Below, in pieces: positions 41,050-48,143 of a stretch of 64,000 nt of DNA; position 1 is the first letter of the stretch; every line of letters begins with the position of its first letter. Source of the stretch: Aidingimonas halophila (GTDB taxonomy: Bacteria > Pseudomonadota > Gammaproteobacteria > Pseudomonadales > Halomonadaceae). A model generated the notes under the pieces. That model worked only from the letters and a program-made list of their open reading frames with translations, was not told the DNA's origin and ran no database searches. Location of the stretch: the NCBI RefSeq assembly GCF_900106955.1, contig NZ_FNNI01000001.1, positions 248,001 to 312,000 on the forward strand. Direction: 5' to 3'. The translations under genes and the position numbers were made by a program.

Positions 41050-41098
41050 GGCAATTCCTCCTGGTAGTCATGTCCATTACGCTAATTCATGGTTCCAC

Positions 41099-41404
41099 CT
41101 ATTTCCATAACTCCATAGCCTTTTCCAACGAGACCGGAGCCTCTTCCTGATGCGGCATAAAGTCGATCAGCTTGTAACCACCTTTCTTGCTGTTCACGTT
41201 CGCGAGTATCGAAGCGATAAGCGCCCCGGCGTGCTCGATTCGCATGCCGGTATGCAGGCTGCCACGCTTGTTGCGAAATGCCACCCAGCGAGTGAACTCA
41301 TGATATGACATTCGTTCCTGGGCCTCGGCGACAGTGCAGCCGCCGATGCCATGCATCACGAGCTCGTGCCAGAATTCTTCTTCTTCGCCGAGCGGCTCTG
41401 ACTC
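41099..41404 (-). CDS. Tail assembly chaperone T part, made by -1 frameshift
   Basis: The frame is open from the slippery site to the stop and encodes FWHELVMHGIGGCTVAEAQERMSYHEFTRW, a fit to phage tail assembly protein T domains. A GTG at 41359 overlaps the G stop and could also start it. The preferred reading is continuation from G after a -1 slip at 41404-41410, giving a GT fusion of about 215 residues that guides the tape measure during tail assembly, as in lambda. Confidence 0.75.
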   Translation of the reverse strand, partial: ESEPLGEEEEFWHELVMHGIGGCTVAEAQERMSYHEFTRWVAFRNKRGSLHTGMRIEHAGALIASILANVNSKKGGYKLIDFMPHQEEAPVSLEKAMELWK

Positions 41405-41745
41405 TTTCCCTGGCCGGACGCCCGACCGATCACCTCCAGCAACGCGATGGTCAGCGCGTGATTCAGCGGGCCGCGATCGGGATCGGATTCCCCCGTGATG
41501 TCCCCGGCAGCAAATACTGGCTCGCCTGCCTCGTTACAGATACTGGCAGCGATTCGAGCGGCGAGCGGGTCTGTATTCTCACGGCTGGCGACAACCTCAG
41601 AGACTGCTGTCTTGTACGACATCGGCCGAACATAAACGGTCGCGCTAAGCGTTTCGCCGTCTTGTTTCCATTCCACCGTCTCTTTAACTAGCCCAACGGG
41701 AGCGAACGCCCCCATCTTGCGCAGGCTATCGATATTCAAGTCCAC
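41356..41745 (-). CDS. Tail assembly chaperone G part
   Basis: A 129-residue chaperone just after the tail tube gene. I start at a GTG (41745, then DLNIDSLRKMG) because a perfect AAGGAGA site lies a few bases upstream; the ATG at 41781 would overlap the tail tube stop and lacks a site. The last 20 residues are Ser/Lys-rich. A GGGAAAG heptamer near the end is in the X XXY YYZ frame. Confidence 0.8.
   Translation of the reverse strand: MDLNIDSLRKMGAFAPVGLVKETVEWKQDGETLSATVYVRPMSYKTAVSEVVASRENTDPLAARIAASICNEAGEPVFAAGDITGESDPDRGPLNHALTIALLEVIGRASGQGKSQSRSAKKKNSGTSS
41404..41410 (-). promoter_or_regulatory. Programmed -1 ribosomal frameshift site (GGGAAAG)
   Basis: On the minus strand the zero frame reads caG GGA AAG, the same heptamer used by lambda G/GT. 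A slip of one base back leads into the T frame, which is open from this point (ESEPLGEEEEFWHEL). Both frames agree with the codon phases of the two coding regions. Confidence 0.8.
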
Positions 41746-41756
41746 AAGGTCTCTCC

Positions 41757-42239
41757 TTAGGTAGTTTCCTTCGGAATCCATTCCGAGCCACCGGAGCGCT
41801 GAATAGTCGCTTCAGTGCTCACCACGCTGTTGAGCTGGAAATCGAACGGGAAGTCTGAGATGTAACCATCAAAGGTGTACCAGGTACGATCGCCCGGCAA
41901 ATCGAAATCGCCATTACTATCCACCGTTGGCTCACCCGTACCGTCGGACCAGCCAATCGCCCACTTGAGCGTGGGTGGCGGGTTCTCCTGCGAAAGTTCA
42001 TGCATCGTGACATGGCTTGGATTGGCCGGATCAGCATTCACGCCAAGCGTTGCCTCGCCCGGCGTACGCAGCCCGGGTTTGTAGTTGCGCTCGAAATCCT
42101 CCAGACAGGTATCCTCGATCTGTTCAGCCGGGTTGCCGCCGGGATTGAAACTGGTGGCACACTCGACTTTCACCACTTCAGGCGTGGACTGCGTCGGGTC
42201 AATGAAAAAGACGTTGGTGCCTTGAGAGAGTACTGACAT
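41757..42239 (-). CDS. Major tail tube protein
   Basis: A 160-residue beta-rich protein starting MSVLSQGTNVFFIDP, with GEATLGVNADPANPSH and TWYTFDGYISDFPFDF segments, just before the G/GT chaperones: the position of the tail tube gene. I use the ATG at 42239 behind AGGGGG rather than one eight residues upstream. A terminator hairpin precedes it. The family is a siphophage tail tube, inferred from position and composition. Confidence 0.75.
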   Translation of the reverse strand: MSVLSQGTNVFFIDPTQSTPEVVKVECATSFNPGGNPAEQIEDTCLEDFERNYKPGLRTPGEATLGVNADPANPSHVTMHELSQENPPPTLKWAIGWSDGTGEPTVDSNGDFDLPGDRTWYTFDGYISDFPFDFQLNSVVSTEATIQRSGGSEWIPKETT

Positions 42240-42269
42240 GGTATTACCCCCTGGATGGGACATGAAAAA

Positions 42270-42287
42270 GCCCGCACGTAGGCGGGC
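42270..42287 (-). terminator. Terminator upstream of the tail tube gene
   Basis: A GCCCGC/GCGGGC stem with six-base loop, followed on the minus strand by five T. It may set the ratio of head-tail joining transcripts to tail tube transcripts. Confidence 0.65.
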
Positions 42288-42311
42288 CAGGTTATTGGTT
42301 GGTTGTCAGCG

Positions 42312-42680
42312 TCAACGAGGAACGAACCAGTCCACGTCGAAACTTATGCGCCGGTGACCAGTATCATCATCCGTTTCCTGCGCTCCCCAACGCGTGATGT
42401 GAGCCTGCATTTCGATGGCATCGCGTAGCGCCTCGGCCACATCAGTGGCGCTGTTTCCTGTATCGGCATAGATATCCACCTGCAGGCTGAATGAATCCAT
42501 GTCCGGGCGGGTGCCCAAATAGTTTTCCGGCCCCCCGCCTGGAATCATTTGCCACACCGCATAGGGCAGATCGACATCCTGCGGGGCCTCGCCCCAGGGG
42601 AATAACCGAGTGGGACTGCTGCCCAATAGATCAGTGACCGAGCTATCAGCAACGCAGACAGCAAAAATCGGTGGATACAT
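42312..42680 (-). CDS. Tail completion protein (DUF3168)
   Basis: A 122-residue protein with FPWGEAPQDVDLPYAVWQMIPGGGPENYLGTRPDMDSFSLQVDIYA, the typical DUF3168 core of HK97/SPP1 tail terminator-like proteins. It overlaps the HK97 gp10-type gene by one base and precedes the tail tube gene. Confidence 0.8.
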   Translation of the reverse strand: MYPPIFAVCVADSSVTDLLGSSPTRLFPWGEAPQDVDLPYAVWQMIPGGGPENYLGTRPDMDSFSLQVDIYADTGNSATDVAEALRDAIEMQAHITRWGAQETDDDTGHRRISFDVDWFVPR

Positions 42681-43150
42681 TATCGTCCTCTGTTCGCCCG
42701 ACGTATGGCACGGACCAACGCTTTTTCGAATTGGCTTATATACTCGCCGGTAGCCGGTTCGATACTCTCTTCCATCGCTGTTCGCATGAACGGATCAGCC
42801 GGCATCTTCTCGGTACCGAACTCCTTGAATCGCCAATAATAGGTATCGCCACCGGGATGCCTGGAATTCCTCGCCTTGGAGGTCGACCCCCCCAACACAC
42901 CCACGGACATTTTCATGTCGCCGGTCTGGCGGAAATGCTTGCCGTCATAACGCACCACGATGTTGTCGGCGATGCGTTCAGGTGTGGCAGGGTCATCAAT
43001 TCGTTCGGCTCCGGATCTGGCCTCACCACGCACAATGTTGGCGGCCTTCCTCAGTGCGAATCGGTTTGCCTTTTTGCGTGGCAGCTCTTCGACCTGCTTC
43101 ATCCTGGCCAACGCAGGATCCAAGCCGCGTAGCTCAAAATTCGTCTGCAT
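42680..43150 (-). CDS. HK97 gp10-family head-tail joining protein
   Basis: A basic 156-residue protein with ELRGLDPALARMKQVEELPRKKANRFALRKAANIV at its start and a SRHPGGDTYYWRFKEFGTEKMPADPFMRTAME block, characteristic of the HK97 gp10 family. The start at 43150 lies within the end of the small upstream gene. Confidence 0.82.
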   Translation of the reverse strand: MQTNFELRGLDPALARMKQVEELPRKKANRFALRKAANIVRGEARSGAERIDDPATPERIADNIVVRYDGKHFRQTGDMKMSVGVLGGSTSKARNSRHPGGDTYYWRFKEFGTEKMPADPFMRTAMEESIEPATGEYISQFEKALVRAIRRANRGR

Positions 43151-43361
43151 TACCATCGTTCAGATCCAGCGTGATGCCACCATTTCCGGCGGCCAAAAAA
43201 GTCACCACCACTTTGGTCACCTCGAATGGCTCCTGAATCAACTCAACATGAGCTTGGCTTTCCAGCATCTCACCGGTCTCTGCATCGTGCAGCGCAACTT
43301 GGCCGTCTTGGCTCCGACGCAATACAAGACGCCGGAACCGGGATAATTCACTGTCCATCAT
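43134..43361 (-). CDS. Small conserved-position phage protein, function unknown
   Basis: A 75-residue acidic protein (MMDSELSRFRRLVLRR at the start, then VALHDAETGEMLESQAHVELIQEP). It sits between the head closure and gp10-type genes and overlaps both by about 15 bases, so it is most likely translated. The composition suggests a small beta-rich domain. I do not recognise a family. Confidence 0.55.
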   Translation of the reverse strand: MMDSELSRFRRLVLRRSQDGQVALHDAETGEMLESQAHVELIQEPFEVTKVVVTFLAAGNGGITLDLNDGNADEF

Positions 43362-43683
43362 TCACGCCCTCTGAAACAGGCAAGGTGATGTAGTGCAGGC
43401 CACTCTTCGGGTCCGGCAATACACCATGGATGTCATAACGTTTGCCCCGGTAAATGAGGCGCATATTCGGCGCAATATCGGCGCGATGGCGCATCACGAT
43501 GCGTGCCGTTACCTCGCTTTGTGTCGACTGTGCAGCGATGAACTCACGCGCGGAAAGCGGTTCAATGCTGGCCCACACCGTGTCCACCAGTGCCCAGCCG
43601 GGCTCCATCTCGCCGGTGTCCGGGTTCTGCACCTTGGCGGGCTTCTCCAGGCGCACCCGGTGGCGTAGCTTGCCGATCTGCAT
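43348..43683 (-). CDS. Head closure / head-tail adaptor protein
   Basis: A 111-residue protein of the phage head-tail adaptor family: IGKLRHRVRLEKPAKVQNPDTGEMEPGWALVDTVWASIEPLSAREF, then IAPNMRLIYRGKRYDIHGVLPDPKSGLHYITLPVSEG. These are near-complete family signatures. It directly follows the connector gene without a gap. Confidence 0.88.
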   Translation of the reverse strand: MQIGKLRHRVRLEKPAKVQNPDTGEMEPGWALVDTVWASIEPLSAREFIAAQSTQSEVTARIVMRHRADIAPNMRLIYRGKRYDIHGVLPDPKSGLHYITLPVSEGVNDGQ

Positions 43684-44004
43684 CTATACCCCCAGCCCCA
43701 CGCGATAGAAGTGCAGCAAGTTCTGCAGAGTCTGATTTTCCTGGATGATCGAGCCGACGATGTGTTGCTCACGGTTCTCGAAATACTCGGCGACTAGGAT
43801 CAAGAGCGCCTGCTCCACCGAAGCCGGAAAGATCGCCTCGGAGCTGCTGGTGTCTTCATCGTCCCAGGGAATCGGCCGCCCGAGGTACTGCGAGGCGTGG
43901 TCGACGGCCACGGCCAGCAGGCGCTCGAGCTCGGCGTCGAGTTCGGAATCCGGGTCCGGGTCCAATCTCAAGTGCGTCTTGAGGGTCTCGAGGGGGATCA
44001 GCAT
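43684..44004 (-). CDS. Head-tail connector protein
   Basis: A 106-residue helical protein starting MLIPLETLKTHLRLDPDPDSELD, the mark of HK97 gp6-type connectors, with AVDHASQYLGRPIPWDD and ALLILVAEYFENREQ. It should attach under the portal. It overlaps the end of the glycosyltransferase-like gene by seven bases, which shows that the sugar cassette is inserted into the head operon. Confidence 0.85.
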   Translation of the reverse strand: MLIPLETLKTHLRLDPDPDSELDAELERLLAVAVDHASQYLGRPIPWDDEDTSSSEAIFPASVEQALLILVAEYFENREQHIVGSIIQENQTLQNLLHFYRVGLGV

Positions 44005-44660
44005 AGCGGCGGTATCCAGTTGTTTCGGGAGCTATCTCGGGCGGCCCAGGGACGTGGTTGCCCGTGAAAGCAGACGACGCGGGCACCGGCCGGGACGCCC
44101 TGCCGGCAGTGCGCCTTGTAGCTGACCACTTGGCCCGGGGCCACGTCCTGCCAGCGCTGCACGTCATCGCCCAGCACCCGGCCCAGGAAACCCTGGTCGC
44201 CGAGAGTGCCGCGGCCGCCCCGGCGGCGCATATGGCCGGCGGGATCGCGGCACCAGGCCTCCCAGACCCGCGCCTTGTCACGCTCGGCGATGTACATCAG
44301 CCCGCTGGCCGGGCGCTCCGGCCAGTAGAAATCCGAGAGCATCGTCGTCCTACCTCCGGCGGCATCGATCAATGGCTGCAGATCGCCGCGCACCACGGTG
44401 TCGAGATCCAGGTAGAGCAGGTCGCCCTCGAGGTCCGGCCGGAACAACTCCATCTTGGCCCACCAGCCGGGCCAGCCGTGGCGCAACGGGATATGCGGCA
44501 CGCCCCGGACCTTCACGTCGCTCAGGCAATGCAGCTTGCTTTCCTTGCCGACCAACCACTGCAACAGGTCGACCCTGCCGGCCAGCCACTGCACGTGGGC
44601 CGGGGTGTACTCGCCGCCGCTGCGCAGCACGCAGATGCGCCTGACGTTTTGACTATCCAT
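43998..44660 (-). CDS. Glycosyltransferase-like protein (GT8-type DxD)
   Basis: A 220-residue protein with GWPGWWAKMELFRPDLEGDLLYLDLDTVVRGDL, containing the DLD metal-binding motif, then MLSDFYWPERPASGLMYI and a late H in FHGQPRPW. This is the layout of small GT-A sugar transferases. It is the first of three sugar-related genes between the connector and the capsid genes. The substrate is unknown; capsid or tail decoration is one possibility. Confidence 0.65.
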   Translation of the reverse strand: MDSQNVRRICVLRSGGEYTPAHVQWLAGRVDLLQWLVGKESKLHCLSDVKVRGVPHIPLRHGWPGWWAKMELFRPDLEGDLLYLDLDTVVRGDLQPLIDAAGGRTTMLSDFYWPERPASGLMYIAERDKARVWEAWCRDPAGHMRRRGGRGTLGDQGFLGRVLGDDVQRWQDVAPGQVVSYKAHCRQGVPAGARVVCFHGQPRPWAARDSSRNNWIPPLC

Positions 44661-45294
44661 GGATCCGCTCCATCACCCGCGCATGAAAGGCGTGGTTGGC
44701 GGCCCGGCACTCCTCCAGGGTGGGGTAGTGCCAGCCGTAGAACTTGCGGCCGGTGGGCCTGACCTCGACGCAGCGGCCCAGCCAGCTGGCCCAGAGCATG
44801 CCGTGATAGCTGGAGGTCACCACCGTCTCGCCGCGGGCCAGGTGGCGGATGGCCGCCGCCAGGCTGGGCAGGTCATTGTTGACCGCCATCGGCGCGAGCT
44901 CGGCGTGGCCGTACTCCACCACCGCCTGAGTCGGCTCCGGCGGATTGTCGAACAGCGGCGACAGGCACGAGGGGTCGGGCACCCAGTGCACGCCCCGCGG
45001 CACCGGCCAGTCGCGGCTGCCGGCCAGCCGGAAGGCCGCATAGCTGGGGTGCACCGGCGAGCCGTGAGCCCAACGCTCGGTGGTACCGCCCGCCCACAGG
45101 ATCGAACGACCAAGCGGAGCGATGCGGGCGGCCTGACGGGTCAGGCAGCCACCGCCGAAGATGTACCAATCGGCTGCCGGCAGCGGCTCTGTCATCGGGT
45201 GCCGCTGCCCCAATGGTAGGTAGTGCGCCGGAGCGCATACCTCGTCGCCGATGTTACCCAGCCCGCCGTAGTGAACGTTGACGATCCTCGGCAA
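44653..45294 (-). CDS. Polysaccharide pyruvyl transferase-like protein
   Basis: A 213-residue protein with IVNVHYGGLGNIGDEVCAPA at the N-terminus (a GNIGD sugar-nucleotide type loop), WYIFGGGCLTRQAARI, and TVVTSSYHGMLWASWLGRCVEV, which matches the SxxHG..A...G motif of the CsaB/pyruvyl transferase fold. It overlaps both neighbours. Length is shorter than chromosomal relatives (about 300), as often found in phage. Function is inferred from fold only. Confidence 0.65.
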   Translation of the reverse strand: MPRIVNVHYGGLGNIGDEVCAPAHYLPLGQRHPMTEPLPAADWYIFGGGCLTRQAARIAPLGRSILWAGGTTERWAHGSPVHPSYAAFRLAGSRDWPVPRGVHWVPDPSCLSPLFDNPPEPTQAVVEYGHAELAPMAVNNDLPSLAAAIRHLARGETVVTSSYHGMLWASWLGRCVEVRPTGRKFYGWHYPTLEECRAANHAFHARVMERIHG

Positions 45295-45913
45295 GTTCGT
45301 CCTCCAGGCGGCCTCGGGGCCACATATCCAGCGCCGTGGCGCGGCTGCAGTTGATCACCTCGACGTCGTAAAGCCGGTCTCGCGCTTCTTCAAACTGCCC
45401 GTAGAACTTGGGTAGCGATACCGCGTTACCCAGGCCATTCCGGTGATTGCCATGCCAGTGGCGCTTGCCGTCCGGCGCGTACTGGCAGTCGTATCCGAGC
45501 AGAACGATGCGCGTGGCGCCACGATGGCGGGCCAACAGCATGGCACCCGCACCGGAATTACCTCCCTTAGGGGCGTTGGTGCGAGTGGCTCTCAACACAT
45601 TCCCCGCCACCGTTACGCATTCACCGTCGAACTGAGGCTGCATTACCTGCCACCACTTGCGATCCATGGCGTAAAGCACATCTGCCCAAGGGCACAATTG
45701 ATACGTATTGTTGACGACAATTACTTGCCGCTTCCGCCCTTCTGGGTCCCTCGTTTTCCGCCACGCTTTGACGCGCCGGCAGTCGTCTGCCGTGAGGCTC
45801 GGCCCTGAGGCGATGCAGACGAACGTTGCGCCGGGGCCTTGGCGGGGTCCGGCAGGATCCTCACCAGCCCGGCACGTGACAGATCCTTGGCGGTTTGGTC
45901 GGATGCGGACCAC
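45254..45913 (-). CDS. DUF115/MptE-like, possible sugar-phosphate transferase
   Basis: Key marks are ATFVCIASGPSLTADDCRRV, VIVVNNTYQLCPWADVLYAMDRKWW and RIVLLGYDCQYAPDGKRHWHGNH. The GPSL loop and the later D-C pair are as in DUF115-like proteins of phage and flagellin-glycosylation loci. The GTG at 45913 gives 219 residues, and the first 64 codons overlap the small gene at 45,721-45,975 in another frame. The real start may be further in. It is the third member of the sugar-like cassette. Confidence 0.6.
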   Translation of the reverse strand: MVRIRPNRQGSVTCRAGEDPAGPRQGPGATFVCIASGPSLTADDCRRVKAWRKTRDPEGRKRQVIVVNNTYQLCPWADVLYAMDRKWWQVMQPQFDGECVTVAGNVLRATRTNAPKGGNSGAGAMLLARHRGATRIVLLGYDCQYAPDGKRHWHGNHRNGLGNAVSLPKFYGQFEEARDRLYDVEVINCSRATALDMWPRGRLEDELAEDRQRSLRRAG

Positions 45914-45975
45914 TGCGCGCCGCGCCGACGCGGCCCGTGGTGGTCGAAGCCAGTAAGCGCTTCAACAGTTGGCAT
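45721..45975 (-). CDS. Small capsid-linked phage protein
   Basis: An 84-residue protein directly after the capsid gene, starting MPTVEALTGFDHHGPRRRG, with QTAKDLSRAGLVRIL, a pattern common in small proteins next to HK97-type capsids (possible head accessory). A GAGGG site precedes the ATG. Its Lys/Gly/Ser-rich C-terminal half overlaps the DUF115-like gene in a second frame by about 190 bases. Confidence 0.6.
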   Translation of the reverse strand: MPTVEALTGFDHHGPRRRGAQWSASDQTAKDLSRAGLVRILPDPAKAPAQRSSASPQGRASRQTTAGASKRGGKRGTQKGGSGK

Positions 45976-45995
45976 AAAGGAGCCCTCATAAAGAC

Positions 45996-46019
45996 GGGGC
46001 CCGACGTCAGCCGGGCCCC
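45996..46019 (-). terminator. Terminator after the major capsid gene
   Basis: An 8-base GGGGCCCG/CGGGCCCC stem with one further pair after a mismatch and a tetraloop, then GTCTTTA on the minus strand. It lies between the capsid stop and the small gene and could cap a high-level capsid transcript. Confidence 0.65.
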
Positions 46020-46040
46020 GCGGTTCACTTACCCAACGGA

Positions 46041-47246
46041 TCAGGCACCGCTGGAGGAGATGGTCAGATCGCCTTTGACGAAGGCCTCGGGACGGTACGC
46101 GGTCAACGCCACGCGCTCTTCGCAGAGGATGGTGACCATGTTCTTGATGAAGTTGTCCCGGTCTTCGGTAGAGACGGTGACCGAGGCGTCTTCGCGGTCC
46201 CAGCCCTGGGCACCCATCTGGAAGGCGCCGGCCAGGAACTCGTCCTGATCCAGCGACTTGGTGGCCACCACCGGCAGGCCCCACAGGGTCGGCCCGTTGA
46301 CGGCGTTGGGGTTGGCCCAGATGTAGCGGCCCTGGCTGTCCTTCTGCAGTTCGATGCTTGTCCAGTCGATCGGGTTGAGCACCAAGCCGTCGGCGGCGTA
46401 CTCGGCCAGTTGCACTTGCAGCATGGCGATGCGCAGCCGGTCGATCTTGGTGTCGCTCTCGACGTCGACCCCTGGGTTGGCGTAGGTGGACGCCTGGGTG
46501 TAGAGGCCATTGATGTTGAGGTCCACGCCGCTACCCTTGAGCAGTTGGGTCTCTTCCTTAAGCTTGAGCCCGTAGCGCAGGCGGCCGTCGATGTAGCTCT
46601 GCAGCATGCCGGCGTCACTGAGCACCTGCCGAGAGGCATGGATCCAGTGAGCGATAGTCGCCACGTTGGCCGAGGTCAGCTCAAAGTTCAGGTCACTCTC
46701 CGGCTTACCACTGGAGGGGTTCTCCGAAACCACATCGGCGCTGTTGGTGAAACCGGTCTCGCGCACGTACTCGATGGAGTTCGACTGCACGCGGCCCCAG
46801 TTCAGCAGGTCGCGAATGAATAGGCGCTGTTGACCGGGAGCGATGATACCTGGCTGCCGTTCGGGGGCGGCGATCTCGCCACCGGCCTCGGTGGTGGTCA
46901 GGGCCTGCTGAACGCCCACGGTGAACGACCCCTTGCCCCCCTGGGCGAGCTGCGCCGCCCGATTGGCATACTCATCGGACTGAGCGACATGGGCACCCAT
47001 GGTCAGAACCTGACCAGCCGTACCAGGAGCGTTGTTGGCCAGGGCTTGCTCGGCCGCTTCCAGGCGAGCATTCAGTTCGCCCTGGGTAGTCAGCAACTGA
47101 TCGACGCGTTCCTTGGTCTCTTGGGATAGCTCGCGGCTTTGTTTGATGGCCTCCTGCGATTGCTCGGCGAACTGCTTGAGCTCATCGCCCACTTTCTTCA
47201 GGTCCGCCTGGACCTGTTTGTATTCCTGCTCGACGTTGACCGTCAT
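46041..47246 (-). CDS. HK97-type major capsid protein
   Basis: A 401-residue protein. Residues 1 to about 75 form a coiled coil (VQADLKKVGDELKQFAEQSQEAIKQ), the delta/scaffold domain removed by the protease in HK97. The HK97 fold follows, with AAPERQPGIIAPGQQRLFIRDLLNWGRV, the SANVATIAHWIHASRQVLSDA P-domain segment and the C-terminal GDREDASVTVSTEDRDNFIKNMV-type block. Confidence 0.93.
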   Translation of the reverse strand: MTVNVEQEYKQVQADLKKVGDELKQFAEQSQEAIKQSRELSQETKERVDQLLTTQGELNARLEAAEQALANNAPGTAGQVLTMGAHVAQSDEYANRAAQLAQGGKGSFTVGVQQALTTTEAGGEIAAPERQPGIIAPGQQRLFIRDLLNWGRVQSNSIEYVRETGFTNSADVVSENPSSGKPESDLNFELTSANVATIAHWIHASRQVLSDAGMLQSYIDGRLRYGLKLKEETQLLKGSGVDLNINGLYTQASTYANPGVDVESDTKIDRLRIAMLQVQLAEYAADGLVLNPIDWTSIELQKDSQGRYIWANPNAVNGPTLWGLPVVATKSLDQDEFLAGAFQMGAQGWDREDASVTVSTEDRDNFIKNMVTILCEERVALTAYRPEAFVKGDLTISSSGA

Positions 47247-48130
47247 GGGAGGTACTCCTTGAAGTTCAAGTTTTCAGTGATACGCAGCGCGGGTTCTGCG
47301 TCGATCTCGAGGTCGACAGCGTGATGCGTGTCGGTCGCGGCAGCGCTGGGCGTACCACCGCCGGCAGCGCTGGGCGTGCCGGACTTGAGTTCTTGCATCA
47401 GCTCGCGACGGCGGCTGCGCGGGATGCCGGCCTTGGCCATGGCCAGGTCGAGCTCCTTGGCAGCGGTGCGGTGGGCAGCCTGGGCACCTCCCTCTTCAAC
47501 CTCGTCGGCATCCAGGAAGGTATCGGCCCAGCCGGCGTCCACAGCCTGTCTACCGCCGATCCAGGTCTCGGCGTCCAACTGGGCGACGATGGTGTCCTTG
47601 GCGATACCGGTGCGTGCCTGGTAGATATCGACGGACGCCGCGTCGAAAGGCTCGAGCCAGTCGGCGATCTCGCGCAATTCGAGCCGGTTGCCGATCACCA
47701 GCACCCAGGCGTTGTGCACCATCAGGAAGGCCGCGCGGCCGATGCGGATTTCATCACCTGCCATGGTGATCACTGAGGCAGCCGAGGCGGCAAGGCCCAT
47801 CACATTCACGTTCACCTGGCCATCGTGCTCGCGGAGCAGGTTGTAGATCGCCAACCCTTCGAAGAAGTCGCCGCCCGGCGAGTTGATGTTCACGTTCACC
47901 GGGTTGCCTTTCCCGATGCTGCGCAGAGCGCCTGCAATGCGTCTGGCCGTGACCCCATCGCCAAACATGTCCTCGCCGATGGGGTCGTAGATGGTGATAG
48001 TGTTAGCGTCGTCATCCAGCGCGGAGCAGATGCCGGGGTTCCAGGCCTGTAGCGCCCGCGGTGAAAGATCGTGTTGGATGCCCGCGCGCGGACGTGCCGC
48101 CGGCGCAGCAGGCAGCGTCATGAGTGTCAT
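47243..48130 (-). CDS. ClpP-like (S14) prohead protease
   Basis: A 295-residue ClpP-fold protease. The nucleophile is Ser in GLAASAASVI (about residue 116) and His in LMVHNAW (about 139), with NINSPGGDFFEGLAIYN before them. The C-terminal part is Ala/Gly-rich, as in phage prohead proteases, and ends close to the capsid gene (four-base overlap). It should trim the capsid delta domain. Confidence 0.93.
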   Translation of the reverse strand: MTLMTLPAAPAARPRAGIQHDLSPRALQAWNPGICSALDDDANTITIYDPIGEDMFGDGVTARRIAGALRSIGKGNPVNVNINSPGGDFFEGLAIYNLLREHDGQVNVNVMGLAASAASVITMAGDEIRIGRAAFLMVHNAWVLVIGNRLELREIADWLEPFDAASVDIYQARTGIAKDTIVAQLDAETWIGGRQAVDAGWADTFLDADEVEEGGAQAAHRTAAKELDLAMAKAGIPRSRRRELMQELKSGTPSAAGGGTPSAAATDTHHAVDLEIDAEPALRITENLNFKEYLP

Positions 48131-48143
48131 AAGGTGGCTCCGT

